64,000 nt of DNA from Oleiphilaceae bacterium (GTDB taxonomy: Bacteria; Pseudomonadota; Gammaproteobacteria; Pseudomonadales; Oleiphilaceae). How positions within the stretch are numbered: the first letter of the stretch is position 1; every line of letters begins with the position of its first letter. The translations under genes were made by a program, and so were the position numbers. Shown here one piece after another: positions 36,561-46,735 of this stretch. Where the stretch lies: positions 248,001-312,000 of the forward strand of contig JAKVBL010000005.1 of NCBI GenBank assembly GCA_022447365.1, written 5' to 3'. The notes below the pieces were generated by a model, which was not told the DNA's origin, did not search any database, and saw nothing but the letters and a program-made list of their open reading frames with translations.

Positions 36561-38431
36561 TCTGAATTTCCAAGAGCTCGGTTTAATCGCTCTTGGAAAC
36601 GCTTCTTCCCAATTTCACCAACAACTCTAAGTTGCTTCATTTCGTTTTGATTTGTATCGAAAAACAGATAAGAAGGCGGGCCAAATATTTCGTATTTTTC
36701 CATCAATGCAATGTTGCCTGCATCATTTTTAGTCATGTCTGCTTTGATGAGGTAAAACTGACCAAGCTTGTCGGCAATATCTTGTTGCGGAAAGACGTCT
36801 CTTTCCATAATGATGCAGCTAATACACCAGTCGGCATATATGTCTACAAAAGCAGGCTTGCCAGCAAGTTTTGCATTTTCTAGCTCGTTTTGAAGATCTT
36901 TTAAAGAGTAGACCTTGATAAACGGGAGCTTACTTTCACTCAGAACTGCACTGGTAAGCGGTCGCATAGGATCATTCGATCCTTTCATTGCTCCAAATAG
37001 CCAGAGCGCACCGATCAGCAACAGTAGCGAACCCAAAGTGTATTTGATGGCGCGGGTATGAATTTTGTGTGTTCTTTGAGTAAATACGTATATCGCGGCA
37101 CCGACAGAAAGAACGCCCCAGAGTGCTAAACCTATGTTTCCTGGAACGAGACGGTTGATTAGCCAAACTGCAACGCCAAGCAATAGCATGCCAAAGATAA
37201 ACTTGCTGTAGTTCATCCAAGCGCCTGCTTTCGGAATAAAACGCGCACCACCTACTGCCACAATAATCAACGGGACGCCCATGCCAAGCCCTAAACTAAA
37301 TAGCGACACAAAACCAAGTCCAGCATCATTGCTTGTACTGATATAAATGAGAGCGCCGGCAAGGGGAGCAGACACGCATGGCGATACCAGTAGGGCAGAT
37401 AGGGCGCCGATGAAGAAAACACTCGCTATTTTTCCGCCGCTCAGTTTAGCGCTCTGGTTCTGTAGTCGATCACGAAGAAAAGCTGGGAGTTGCAGTTCAT
37501 ATAGTCCAAACATCGCCGCAGCGAGTGCTATGAATACAATCGCAAAAAAGATAAGAACAATCTGGCTTTGCATTGTTGCTTGAAGATTCGCGCTTGCACC
37601 TAATAAGCCGACTGTTAGGCCGAAAGCTGCGTAGGTGAGTGCCATGCCAGCGACATACGACAATGCGAGACTAAAATTGCGCCCCCAATTTTTTTGCGAG
37701 CTTTGATTATTGCCAGCCACAATCGTTGTGATAATCGGAATCATCGGCAGTACGCAGGGCGTAAAGGTTAATCCGAGGCCAAGCAAAAAGAATATAGCTG
37801 CTGTTGCTAAGGCAGAGTTCTCCTGCATGAATGAGAATATCGAAGAAGCATCGTCTGTACTTAAGCTTAGTGATTTTGCCTTGATTTGTGCTTCGATGTC
37901 TTCGAGCACTGGGGCCGGTGCATTTTCTACGGGAAAGTAGAGTACTGTTTTTGCTTGCGGTGGATAGCATAGGCCAGCGACAGCGCAGCCTTGGTAAGTG
38001 ATTTTGATTTCCGTTTCTTTAGCATCGCTAAGGAGCGTGACGGGTAATTCCATTTGAAGTTCGTTGTACACAACACGTGTCATCCCGAAATAGGGGTCGT
38101 TCTCTTCAATCCCTAAGTCTGAAAAATTAGGTGTGCCGAGTGTCGCGTTGGAATCTAGTAGGCTGACCTCGATTTTGCTTTGGTATAAATAATAGCCTTC
38201 GGTAATTTTCCAAGATGTTCTGAGCCCTTTAGATGTCACTTGAACATCAAAAATAAATGCCTCGTCAACGGGTAAAAATTGCGAATTGCTTGCGCCAAAG
38301 CCGTCTGAATCTAAATCAAAATTGAAGGAAGCATTAGCAGCACTAGAAAATACTGAAAAAGAGAGGAGTAACAGAGTCCATAAACGAGCTTTAATGAGTG
38401 AGTCGAGTATGCGACGTGCTGTTTTTATCAT
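36557..38431 (-). CDS. dsbD: Thiol:disulfide interchange protein DsbD
   Basis: A 624-residue three-domain protein. The signal peptide ends near SSAANA (start taken at the ATG at 38431; a longer frame adds 22 doubtful residues). The periplasmic alpha domain has the Cys pair in GCAVAGLCYPPQ. The membrane domain has FTPCVLPMIPI and VSPCVSAPLAG, each with its redox Cys, and the C-terminal thioredoxin domain has WCISC. It carries electrons from cytoplasmic thioredoxin to periplasmic DsbC and cytochrome c maturation, which matters here given the many c-type cytochromes in the window. Longer than E. coli DsbD (565 residues). Confidence 0.94.
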   Translation of the reverse strand: MIKTARRILDSLIKARLWTLLLLSFSVFSSAANASFNFDLDSDGFGASNSQFLPVDEAFIFDVQVTSKGLRTSWKITEGYYLYQSKIEVSLLDSNATLGTPNFSDLGIEENDPYFGMTRVVYNELQMELPVTLLSDAKETEIKITYQGCAVAGLCYPPQAKTVLYFPVENAPAPVLEDIEAQIKAKSLSLSTDDASSIFSFMQENSALATAAIFFLLGLGLTFTPCVLPMIPIITTIVAGNNQSSQKNWGRNFSLALSYVAGMALTYAAFGLTVGLLGASANLQATMQSQIVLIFFAIVFIALAAAMFGLYELQLPAFLRDRLQNQSAKLSGGKIASVFFIGALSALLVSPCVSAPLAGALIYISTSNDAGLGFVSLFSLGLGMGVPLIIVAVGGARFIPKAGAWMNYSKFIFGMLLLGVAVWLINRLVPGNIGLALWGVLSVGAAIYVFTQRTHKIHTRAIKYTLGSLLLLIGALWLFGAMKGSNDPMRPLTSAVLSESKLPFIKVYSLKDLQNELENAKLAGKPAFVDIYADWCISCIIMERDVFPQQDIADKLGQFYLIKADMTKNDAGNIALMEKYEIFGPPSYLFFDTNQNEMKQLRVVGEIGKKRFQERLNRALGNSE

Positions 38432-38580
38432 AACCACTTGATGTTCCCAGAAAATATTCAACGCCAATACGAACACAAATAATGCAAAAGGTTCCAATTG
38501 AAACTTAAGAGGCGCAATAGAATCGGCTATGATACCGCGCTTTATTAGAACTGGCTCTAATTATTAGTAAACCACGGCAT

Positions 38581-39165
38581 ATGATTGACTGCGTTAGTGC
38601 ACAAAATTTCAGTGAAATCTTCAATCGGCAATTCGAAGAAACTGAAAATACAGTAGTTGTGATAGGGGCTTCTGAGCCTTATTACGTTCCCGCACAAATG
38701 ACTGCGAGTTTCTCGGGCGGTGAAGGTATTGCAGTAAGTGCTAAATCTCGCATTTTTTCTCGAAGTGACTATCCTGCCAGCGTAATGCATGAGGTCGCGC
38801 ATTGGTGTATCGCCGGCAAAGAACGGCGTACTCAATTAGATTATGGCTATTGGTATGAGCCCGATGGTCGCGATGAAGCGCAGCAATCTGTCTTTGAGCG
38901 GGTTGAGGTAAAACCTCAAGCCTTGGAGCGAATTTTATGTTGTGCAGCAGGATTTCGTTTTCGTCTTTCGGCAGACAATGCGAACGACCCTTTATGCCGG
39001 CCAAGCAGTGCTTTCGTAGCAGATGTGCAAGAGCAAACGATAAAGTATCTCGTTGAGGGCTTACCTGATAGGGCGGCTAAATTCGCAGAAGCACTAAATG
39101 CCGTGTTTAAACCTCAGACCTGCTATTTAAATTTAAGCAGTTATGTAGAAAGCGATCTGTTATAG
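38581..39165 (+). CDS. epmC: Elongation factor P hydroxylase
   Basis: A 194-residue protein of the EpmC (YfcM) family, which hydroxylates the beta-lysylated Lys of EF-P. MHEVAHWCIAG (around residues 63-73) holds the HExxH metal site, and LDYGYWYEPDGRDEAQQ follows, diagnostic of the family. It is divergent from dsbD with 149 bases between, and upstream of an RNA helicase gene. Confidence 0.93.
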   Translation: MIDCVSAQNFSEIFNRQFEETENTVVVIGASEPYYVPAQMTASFSGGEGIAVSAKSRIFSRSDYPASVMHEVAHWCIAGKERRTQLDYGYWYEPDGRDEAQQSVFERVEVKPQALERILCCAAGFRFRLSADNANDPLCRPSSAFVADVQEQTIKYLVEGLPDRAAKFAEALNAVFKPQTCYLNLSSYVESDLL

Positions 39166-39235
39166 TGTTCGGCCATTGAACGGCACACATCCGTGATCAG
39201 TGTTATTGAATTATTTTATGTAGGCGTTTTAAAGC

Positions 39236-40612
39236 ATGTTTGGTGGCCTTTTTAAGTCAAAAACCTCCCCTGAAAATAAACAAGAGTCGCAGCAGAAACC
39301 GCGCTCTAGTTCATCTAAAGCAAAGGCCTCGCAAAAGACAGGTAAGCCTAAGAGTAATCAACGCTCCTCTAATCAACGTGCTAAGACTAAAACGCCTAAG
39401 CCAGCGTGGAACCCTTCCCAATATAAAGTCGACCCTGCTGAGGGCAAGACGAGGTTCCATGATTTAAATCTTGAGAATGAACTGCTGCACGCAATTGCTG
39501 ATTTGAAGTATCAGTATTGTAGTGAGATTCAGGCTGCATCTTTACCATACACACTTCAAGGCCATGACTTTATTGGTAAAGCTCAAACTGGTACCGGTAA
39601 AACAGCGGCGTTTTTAATCACCATTATTAATGATTTGATGCTGCGTCGTATTCCTTCTGAAGAACGATATGCGAGTGAACCACGTGCACTTATTCTTGCT
39701 CCAACGCGCGAGCTAGCCCTTCAAATTGAAAAAGATGCAAAAGCGCTGACGAAATATGCCGGTTTAAATATTTACTCTGTTTTAGGTGGCATTGATTACC
39801 AAAAGCAACGCGATTTTGTCAGAAACAACGTGATTGATATTTTGGTGGCGACGCCAGGTCGTCTTATTGATTTCCTTAACAGCGGTGATCTGTATCTCGA
39901 TCAAGTCGACACATTAGTGATTGATGAAGCGGATCGAATGCTCGATATGGGCTTTATTCCAGATGTGAAGCGCATTCTTGGTCGTTGTCCGAAGGTTGAT
40001 CGTCGACAAACCTTGTTGTTTAGTGCGACGTTTAATCAAGATGTCTTGAATTTATGTCAGCGTTGGACGCGTAATCCAATACATATAGAAATCGAAGCAG
40101 AGCAGCTAACGACTGAAAAGGTTGATCAGAAGATATTTATGGTTTCTTCTGATGAGAAACTAGAAATTATTTGTCGATACATCGATCAAAATGATGTGCG
40201 TCGCGCCATTATTTTTGGTAACCGTCGCGATGAAACAAGACGTTTAGAGGCTGCTTTAAAAGCGAAGGGTATCAAAGCCGCTTTGCTGTCTGGAGAGGTT
40301 CCTCAACATAAGCGTATTAAAACACTCGAGCAGTTTAAAAACGGAAGTATTGAGATTTTAGTTGCTACGGATGTAGCAGGACGCGGTATTCATGTTGACG
40401 GCGTGAGTCATGTATTTAACTATAATCTTCCGGATGATCCTGAAGATTATGTGCATCGTATCGGCCGAACTGGACGCGCGAACGAAACAGGAGTTTCTAT
40501 CTCTTTTGCCTGCGAAGATGATGCATTTTTGTTGCCTGAGTTAGAACAATATATTGGCATGAAGTTAAACTGCGAATATCCTGCATATCTACTCGATAAA
40601 AATAATAGTTAA
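39236..40612 (+). CDS. rhlB: DEAD-box RNA helicase, RhlB-like
   Basis: A 458-residue helicase. Residues 1-65 are a Lys/Ser/Gln-rich disordered extension. The core has motif I AQTGTGKT, Ia PTRELALQ, II DEAD in VIDEADRMLDMGF, III SAT and VI HRIGRTGR, in the usual spacing. The sequence around the motifs is RhlB-like, but RhlB normally has its basic extension at the C-terminus, so another DEAD protein is possible. Its role is mRNA unwinding, in E. coli as part of the degradosome. Confidence 0.85.
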   Translation: MFGGLFKSKTSPENKQESQQKPRSSSSKAKASQKTGKPKSNQRSSNQRAKTKTPKPAWNPSQYKVDPAEGKTRFHDLNLENELLHAIADLKYQYCSEIQAASLPYTLQGHDFIGKAQTGTGKTAAFLITIINDLMLRRIPSEERYASEPRALILAPTRELALQIEKDAKALTKYAGLNIYSVLGGIDYQKQRDFVRNNVIDILVATPGRLIDFLNSGDLYLDQVDTLVIDEADRMLDMGFIPDVKRILGRCPKVDRRQTLLFSATFNQDVLNLCQRWTRNPIHIEIEAEQLTTEKVDQKIFMVSSDEKLEIICRYIDQNDVRRAIIFGNRRDETRRLEAALKAKGIKAALLSGEVPQHKRIKTLEQFKNGSIEILVATDVAGRGIHVDGVSHVFNYNLPDDPEDYVHRIGRTGRANETGVSISFACEDDAFLLPELEQYIGMKLNCEYPAYLLDKNNS

Positions 40613-40650
40613 TACATTGCTGGTTGATCTTGGCCAGTACTGAGGTGCTT

Positions 40651-41787
40651 TTGAAGATCGTCGCTGATGAAAATATTCCTCTTCTAGGTCGCTTTTTTAG
40701 CGACCTGGGTCAACTACAGGCGATGCCTGGACGAGAAATTACAAACGCAGATTTAAAGGACGCCGATATTCTTTTAGTGCGGTCCGTGACTGCGGTGAAT
40801 GAAGAACTCTTGGCCAGCAGCAAGGTTCGATTCGTCGGCTCGTGCACGGCGGGCATTGACCATGTCGATACCGATTTCTTATCAAACAATAATATTCGAT
40901 TTGCGAGTGCGCCCGGCGCAAATGCTAACTCTGTTGTCGAATACATATTGAGTTGTATTTCAATTCTTGCTGATACGCATGACGTTGATTATGAGCATAC
41001 ATCGGTAGGTATTGTTGGTTATGGAAATGTCGGTAGTTTACTTGATAAAAAACTACGTAAACTGGGCGTTAAGACCTGCGTTTATGACCCGTTTGTTAGT
41101 TCTGATATGCGAAGCTTCAATACTTTAGAAGAAGTGCTCGAATGTGATGTGGTGAGTTTTCATGTGCCTTTGACAGATCATGCCGAATATCCCACGCGTT
41201 ACATGATCGATGAGGCGCAGTTAGACGTTTTGAACGGCTCGCAAGTGTTGATCAATACTGCTCGAGGTGGAGTGATTCGTGAATCGGCATTGAAGAAACG
41301 CCTAAGCCAAGATAACCCGCCCACGGTGATCTTAGACGTTTGGGAAAACGAGCCAAATATTGATGTTGAATTAGCAAAGATGGTGTATTTAGGGACACCT
41401 CATATCGCAGGTTATAGTTTCGACGGAAAAGTCTCCGGAACAGAGTGTATCTATCAAGCAGTTTGTCATTTATTAGGGCTACCCACTAGGCACTCCCTTG
41501 GTCAGTTCTTGGAAGAACCGCCTTTATCGAGAATGTCATTTACTTCAAATGCTGATACTAATTGGTGTCTACACACGGCGATTCGAGCTTGTTTCGATGT
41601 CCGTCATGATTCGGGGCAGTTGATGCGTGTGTTGCAAGGAACTGAGCCTGAACGTACCAAGGGCTTTGATGCACTAAGAAAAAATTACCGTTGTCGTCGC
41701 GAGTTTTCTGGTGTGAAAATTCAATTAAAACAGGGTGATTCTGAGTTGTTTTCGAAGTTCAAAAGTCTAGGGTTCAATATCAAATAA
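40651..41787 (+). CDS. pdxB: Erythronate-4-phosphate dehydrogenase
   Basis: A 378-residue NAD-dependent D-2-hydroxyacid dehydrogenase of pyridoxal phosphate synthesis, the same length as E. coli PdxB. The start is TTG at 40651 (MKIVADENIP, matching the family N-terminus), five bases behind GAGG. A TTG at 40624 is less likely. NAD loop VGIVGYGNVGSLLDKKL is near 118, with catalytic Arg in INTARGGV near 206 and His in GTPHIAGYSFDGK near 255. The C-terminal DUF3410-type dimerisation domain is present. Confidence 0.94.
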   Translation: MKIVADENIPLLGRFFSDLGQLQAMPGREITNADLKDADILLVRSVTAVNEELLASSKVRFVGSCTAGIDHVDTDFLSNNNIRFASAPGANANSVVEYILSCISILADTHDVDYEHTSVGIVGYGNVGSLLDKKLRKLGVKTCVYDPFVSSDMRSFNTLEEVLECDVVSFHVPLTDHAEYPTRYMIDEAQLDVLNGSQVLINTARGGVIRESALKKRLSQDNPPTVILDVWENEPNIDVELAKMVYLGTPHIAGYSFDGKVSGTECIYQAVCHLLGLPTRHSLGQFLEEPPLSRMSFTSNADTNWCLHTAIRACFDVRHDSGQLMRVLQGTEPERTKGFDALRKNYRCRREFSGVKIQLKQGDSELFSKFKSLGFNIK

Positions 41788-41828
41788 ATTTTTCTTTGGC
41801 GCCAAATTCATAGAGAGGTGACGCTGCC

Positions 41829-42503
41829 GTGCAGACAGTTGTTCAACAAAGATATCCTGAAAAATTGAGTTTCAGTGATTTACGTGTTCCTACTGGTATG
41901 CCGCTTACTTTAGATTTGGCAGCCCCAGCTCGTCGTGAGCAGGTACGTTTAATTGGTGTTGAAAAAGATACGGCTTTAATCGTGTCTTTACCTGAAAAGG
42001 CATTGAAAGATCTTTTAAATGAAGGTTCTCTGTTAAAAGCACGATTCTTGTTGAAAACTGGCTTTGTTAATTTTGGGGTACGCGTGTTGGCATTGGTTTC
42101 TGAGCCATTTCCGCATATGTTTTTGTCATATCCCAGTATGATTGAAATGCGAAAAGTGCGCAGTGCAGAGCGCGTCACGACGCGAATCATGGCGAACATA
42201 GATAGCCATTTTAATATCGATGCAACATGGCCAAAAGATGGAATCATTGAAGACCTAAGCAAAACGGGTGCAAAAATCAGATCTCGTGATCGGCTAGGTG
42301 AGTTTGGTCATGAGTTGTTGTTGGAGTTTGATCTAGTATTGCCAGACATGACGCGCAACGTTCGCTTATCTGCGATTATTCGAAATGCGCATGTTGAGTC
42401 GGAAGTCGTCGGCGAACCGCATTTTGTTTTTGGCGTGCAGTTTTTAGAAATGAGCGAAGATGCGCGTCTGACCCTCAATAATTTCATTTATGAGCAAAGA
42501 TAA
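41829..42503 (+). CDS. PilZ-domain protein (YcgR-like)
   Basis: A 224-residue protein with an N-terminal YcgR-like barrel (about 10-105) and a C-terminal PilZ domain. The c-di-GMP motifs are visible: the Arg-rich RKVRSAERVTTR near 108-119 and DLSKTGAKI near 142. Such proteins bind c-di-GMP and adjust flagellar motility or surface behaviour. The start is GTG at 41829, supported by GAGAGGTG upstream. Confidence 0.88.
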   Translation: MQTVVQQRYPEKLSFSDLRVPTGMPLTLDLAAPARREQVRLIGVEKDTALIVSLPEKALKDLLNEGSLLKARFLLKTGFVNFGVRVLALVSEPFPHMFLSYPSMIEMRKVRSAERVTTRIMANIDSHFNIDATWPKDGIIEDLSKTGAKIRSRDRLGEFGHELLLEFDLVLPDMTRNVRLSAIIRNAHVESEVVGEPHFVFGVQFLEMSEDARLTLNNFIYEQR

Positions 42504-42515
42504 GCTCCGAAGTAT

Positions 42516-43664
42516 ATGAGCCATTCAAAAAGATTTACCGTTGCTCTGGTCATTAACCCTGTAGCAGGTTTAGGCGGACCAAGCGGATTTAAAGGTAGTG
42601 ATGCCGTTGATACCGCGGAGCGAGCAAGAGCACTTGGTATCACAAGTGCCATTCCAGGCAAGATTCAGCAAATCATAGAAGGCCTATCAGATAGCCTTGA
42701 TCAGATTGAATTTCTGATTCCAAGCGGAACAATGGGAGAAGACTATTTTACTCAGCTAGATCATGCCAAATTAATGTATAAGGTTGTGTATTCCGCGCCG
42801 AGTGAGACCACTGCACAGCACACGCAAGAGGCTGTGAATATCTTATCTTCATTTAGTCCGGACTTGCTGTTGTTCGCTGGTGGAGATGGCACGGCTCGAG
42901 ATGTTTGTGCGTCCATAAACAACGAGCAGGCATGTCTGGGCATACCGAGTGGTGTGAAGATGCACTCTGGTGTTTTCGCTATCACGCCTCAAGCAGTTGT
43001 GTCGATCATAAAGAGCATGTTGGCGCGTAAGCTCGTTGCGGTGACTGAAGCTGAGGTGCGTGATATTGACGAACGATCCTTTCAAGAGGGGCGGGTTGCT
43101 ACCAAGCACTTTGGTGAGTTGCTTGTTCCCGATGATCAATTGTTGGTGCAATGCGTAAAGTGTAGCGGTTTGCCTGATGATCAGTTATCGCTAGATGACA
43201 TTGCGGCATTCGTCTCTGAGACGCTCGAGGATGATGTACTTTATCTCTTTGGTTCTGGTGGTAGCTTACGACATATTAAAGAGTTCGTCGGCATTGATGA
43301 GCCAACCTTGCTTGGTGTGGATGCCTGGTATAACGGAGAGTGTATTGCGAAGGATGCGAACGAACCAGTATTGATTGATTTACTTGGCAATTATCCAAAG
43401 GCAAAGTTGTTTTTGTCTGTGATTGGAGGGCAGGGAGTAGTATTAGGCCGCGGTAATCAGCAGCTAAGCGTTCGCGTGTTAAGAATGCTTGGCATTACCA
43501 ACATTCAATTTGTCGGGACGCAAGAAAAGCTTCATGCGTTAGAGGGTAAAGCACTGCAGGTCGATAGTGGAGACGATGCTCTGAACCAAGAGATTAGTGG
43601 TTATCGGCCCATTTTATGTGGCTATCACGACTACGTCTTGTACGACATCGCTTACAGTGCATAA
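42516..43664 (+). CDS. AcoX-like ATP-NAD kinase family protein
   Basis: A 382-residue protein of the NAD kinase-like fold. VALVINPVAGLGGPSGFKGSD near the start and LLLFAGGDGTARDV near 120, with the GGDGT nucleotide motif, place it with AcoX-type proteins. The exact substrate of this branch is unsettled. It follows the PilZ gene after 12 bases, and the next gene is convergent. Confidence 0.8.
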   Translation: MSHSKRFTVALVINPVAGLGGPSGFKGSDAVDTAERARALGITSAIPGKIQQIIEGLSDSLDQIEFLIPSGTMGEDYFTQLDHAKLMYKVVYSAPSETTAQHTQEAVNILSSFSPDLLLFAGGDGTARDVCASINNEQACLGIPSGVKMHSGVFAITPQAVVSIIKSMLARKLVAVTEAEVRDIDERSFQEGRVATKHFGELLVPDDQLLVQCVKCSGLPDDQLSLDDIAAFVSETLEDDVLYLFGSGGSLRHIKEFVGIDEPTLLGVDAWYNGECIAKDANEPVLIDLLGNYPKAKLFLSVIGGQGVVLGRGNQQLSVRVLRMLGITNIQFVGTQEKLHALEGKALQVDSGDDALNQEISGYRPILCGYHDYVLYDIAYSA

Positions 43665-43670
43665 GTTCGT

Positions 43671-44084
43671 CTATTTATTTTTGTACTCTGAAAACAAATG
43701 AATCATCAAGCGAGCCAAGTGAGTCGAGGTCCCATTCTTCAAAGCAATTCTAAGGATCTCTACATTAGGAAGCTTGTTGTCCTCTTCGGCTAACTCATCG
43801 CTTAGATGATTGAGCAATCTTAGTCCTAGGGCGCTAAGCGTCGCCTGCTCAATCGCTTCTTGTCGAAGCGTTGACTCAAAGCTCATGTATCCTTCGCTTT
43901 CTAGCCACAACATTGCTCCGAAACAGGCCTGAAAACGAGGGCTATGAAGCCCAAATTCGTCAGGATTATCTGGGCCTGCAACGTCTTCAACAAAAACCGA
44001 ACTTTTTACAGGAAAGCTCTGATAAAGCTGCAATAGTACGACCGCGCAATCGCGATAAAACTCTTCAATGTGTATGTCGTACAT
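43671..44084 (-). CDS. Conserved-looking hypothetical protein
   Basis: A 137-residue soluble, mostly helical, acidic protein that I do not recognise. It starts MYDIHIEEFYRDCAVVLLQL, has GLHSPRFQACFGAMLWLESEGY in the middle and ends HLARLMIHLF. The predicted helical bundle and the LWLESEGY phrase vaguely recall winged-helix or accessory proteins, but no function can be given. It starts three bases after the alaA stop, so the two are co-transcribed. Confidence 0.7.
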   Translation of the reverse strand: MYDIHIEEFYRDCAVVLLQLYQSFPVKSSVFVEDVAGPDNPDEFGLHSPRFQACFGAMLWLESEGYMSFESTLRQEAIEQATLSALGLRLLNHLSDELAEEDNKLPNVEILRIALKNGTSTHLARLMIHLFSEYKNK

Positions 44085-44087
44085 GCT

Positions 44088-45317
44088 TTATTCTGTTTCA
44101 GGAAGCTGCTTGTAGGTCTGTAAAAATTTTTCGAAACGCGCAATCGCATCTCGAAGTACATCTTCACGCGGTAGGAATACAAAACGGAAATGTTGAGTGT
44201 CTTGCAAATTAAAGCCAGTACCATGCACGATGAGAATTTTTTGTTGTTTGAGCAAGTCGAGTACTAGTTGTTCGTCGTTGTAGACTTTGTGAACTTCAGG
44301 GTCTAGCTTCACGAACATGTAAAGTGCGCCTTCTGGCTTAGTACATTGTACGCCGGGAATCTTATTCAACAGCTCGTAAGCCAGATTACGTTGCTCGTAG
44401 AAGCGACCATCGGGGATGATCAGATCATTAATGCTCTGGTATCCACCAAGAGCGGTCTGAACGGCATACTGTGCCGGAACGTTTGCGCACAAACGCATTG
44501 AAGCCAACATATCTAATCCATCGATGAAGTCAGACGCTAAATGTTTAGGGCCTGAGATCATCAGCCAGCCAGAGCGATAGCCCGCTGCACGATAAGATTT
44601 TGATAAGCCATTAAAGGTAAGTGTGATGACATCATTCGACATTCCTGCCATCGGGAAGTGCACAGCATCATCATATAAAATTTTGTCGTAGATCTCGTCA
44701 GCAAGAAGAATCAAGTTATGTTCGCGGGCAAGATCAACAATCTGAGAGAGCAACGCTTTTGAATACACTGCTCCGGTTGGGTTATTGGGGTTAATAACTA
44801 TGATGGCCTTGGTGTTTTCTGATATCTTCGATTTGATATCATCAATACTTGGCTCCCAGTTCTTTGTCTCATCACACTTGTAGTGAACTGCGTTGCCGCC
44901 ACTCAGCGTGACCGCCGCCGTCCAAAGTGGGTAGTCGGGAGATGGAATTAGTACTTCGTCACCGTTGTTAAGCATGGCCTGCATAGCCATCACAATCAGC
45001 TCGCTCGCACCATTCCCTAAATAGATGTCTTCAATATCGACACCTAAAATTCCACGGGCTTGGTAGTGCTGCATGACAGCTTTTCTACCAGAGTATAAGC
45101 CCTTGGAATCACAATAACCTTGTGCGTTAGGAAGGTTGCGAATCACATCTGTTTGAATTTCTTCGGGGACGTCAAAATCAAACGGTGCTGGATTGCCGAT
45201 GTTGAGTTTGAGAATACGATGCCCCTCTTCTTCGAGACGACGTGCTTCGCGGGCAACTTCGCCGCGAATGTCATAACATACGTTGTCGAGTTTTGAGGAT
45301 TTCTTAATGCTTTTCAT
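44088..45317 (-). CDS. alaA: Alanine-synthesising glutamate-pyruvate aminotransferase
   Basis: A 409-residue PLP enzyme very close to E. coli AlaA throughout, from SSKLDNVCYDIRGEV at the start through NIGNPAPFDFD, NAQGYCDSKGLYSGRKA, INPNNPTGAVYSK and the PLP-lysine segment FNGLSKSYRAAGYRSGW. It makes alanine from pyruvate and glutamate. Confidence 0.95.
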   Translation of the reverse strand: MKSIKKSSKLDNVCYDIRGEVAREARRLEEEGHRILKLNIGNPAPFDFDVPEEIQTDVIRNLPNAQGYCDSKGLYSGRKAVMQHYQARGILGVDIEDIYLGNGASELIVMAMQAMLNNGDEVLIPSPDYPLWTAAVTLSGGNAVHYKCDETKNWEPSIDDIKSKISENTKAIIVINPNNPTGAVYSKALLSQIVDLAREHNLILLADEIYDKILYDDAVHFPMAGMSNDVITLTFNGLSKSYRAAGYRSGWLMISGPKHLASDFIDGLDMLASMRLCANVPAQYAVQTALGGYQSINDLIIPDGRFYEQRNLAYELLNKIPGVQCTKPEGALYMFVKLDPEVHKVYNDEQLVLDLLKQQKILIVHGTGFNLQDTQHFRFVFLPREDVLRDAIARFEKFLQTYKQLPETE

Positions 45318-45429
45318 CGTTTTCTCTTTGTTTATTAAAGGTATTTATTAAGCCTAGAAGCCATTCTATATAAATAAAGGAATATTGGAATGCTTAGGGA
45401 GGTATCCGCGCGCCTATCTTTGTAGTTGC

Positions 45430-46443
45430 TTACAACAAATTTTGGATGGCAGCGTTTTCGGGGGCGCTAGCGATTAACTCGTTAGTGGTCATTCCGAGCT
45501 CTGATTTAAAAAAACGGCGGAAACCTGAGATCGTTTGAAATCCGAGAAGTTCGGAGGTTGTCTCAATGCTTTTGTTTTGTTGGATAAGAAATACTTTTGC
45601 CAACTCTATACGAGCTTGAGATGAGAGCTCGGAAAATGACGTGCCGAGTAGGCTGAGTTTTTTCTGAAGTCCGCGGGGGGAAATGCTAAGTATCGTCGAC
45701 AGAGTCGAGCCATTGAACGAATCAGGAAGATGTCGAATCAATTGCGTACTTGTTCGATAGTCAAAGCTCCAATATCTCTCAGCATTACGCGCGCTATCAA
45801 CGCATTTTTTGATGTAGGTTTTATGCAATGTATGATTTGAAGTTTTTAAGCCCACATCGCTTAGCTCGTTTTTAAATTCGAGAATAGACAATGGGGCGTT
45901 GAACTCAATGTTCAGACCAAACAGCTCGGAGTATGCGTCTGCGTAACTTGGCTTATCGAAGTCTAACCAGACTTTGCATGGGGAGATTGAATGGCAAAGA
46001 CTGTCGCGTGCAAGGTTAACTAAATAAATGAAGACCGCTTCAGCGCAAAAACGTCTTTGATGTTCCGACACGTTTTTCTTGTAGGGATAGTTTAGTGCGA
46101 TTGAAATAGAGTCACTGCTTTCAAACGTAGTTAAGTAATACGAAGCACCTTGCATGTAATGCAAATCGTTAATTATTTGCATCGCGTTGCCGAACGATGG
46201 TGCGGTCATTAGCGCGCGCGAAAAATCACACAAGGCGTAGGGGCACAGCAGTCTTCCGTAGTGGAGCCCTATGTCGGAGCTAGGGTCGTTTTCATAGATC
46301 GAACCCACCAAATGACCATAAGCATCTCGTGACTCTTCACTCATGCCAAAATTATTGACGATGCGTTCAGCGTCTAATGGTCGCGGCTTGAGTGGTTCAG
46401 GAGCAAGCTCCATCAGCAAGCGAAAATAAATTTCATCTAGCAT
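45430..46443 (-). CDS. AraC-family transcriptional regulator
   Basis: A 337-residue regulator. Residues 1-230 form the effector-type N-terminal domain of the OruR/ArgR-like AraC branch. The C-terminal two-helix-turn-helix domain includes STILSISPRGLQKKLSLLGTSF and SIETTSELLGFQTISGFRRFFK. The target and ligand are unknown. It is divergent from the CcoM-like small gene. Confidence 0.88.
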   Translation of the reverse strand: MLDEIYFRLLMELAPEPLKPRPLDAERIVNNFGMSEESRDAYGHLVGSIYENDPSSDIGLHYGRLLCPYALCDFSRALMTAPSFGNAMQIINDLHYMQGASYYLTTFESSDSISIALNYPYKKNVSEHQRRFCAEAVFIYLVNLARDSLCHSISPCKVWLDFDKPSYADAYSELFGLNIEFNAPLSILEFKNELSDVGLKTSNHTLHKTYIKKCVDSARNAERYWSFDYRTSTQLIRHLPDSFNGSTLSTILSISPRGLQKKLSLLGTSFSELSSQARIELAKVFLIQQNKSIETTSELLGFQTISGFRRFFKSELGMTTNELIASAPENAAIQNLL

Positions 46444-46666
46444 GGCTTTCGTTCGGCGAAAAAAGAATTAAATAAAGTCTTCATTGAAGAAAAGAGAAGA
46501 GAGCCCTCTCGTAGTCAAGGTGCATTAATTATTGTTGCTCTAACAGCATTGCACTCACGTCCTGAAATATTAACTTAGCTACTCTCAAGCAACTGTGCAG
46601 ACAATCTCACTTTTATGACTTATTAGAATTCGTGTGCGTTATTCTATGAAAACAATGGATCTTGAA

Positions 46667-46680
46667 TTGATCTGGCTCAA
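46667..46680 (+). promoter_or_regulatory. FNR/ANR-type box upstream of the CcoM-like gene
   Basis: TTGAT-CTGG-CTCAA has the same half-sites as the box before ccoN. Its centre lies 62 bases before the small-gene ATG at 46736, leaving room for a class II promoter with a start near 46715. This ties the small gene to the low-oxygen regulon by inference. Confidence 0.7.
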
Positions 46681-46735
46681 GCCTGCAGGAGAACTCCTTT
46701 GATAGCCTGAATGTACTAACTAAGGAGACAGAAAT

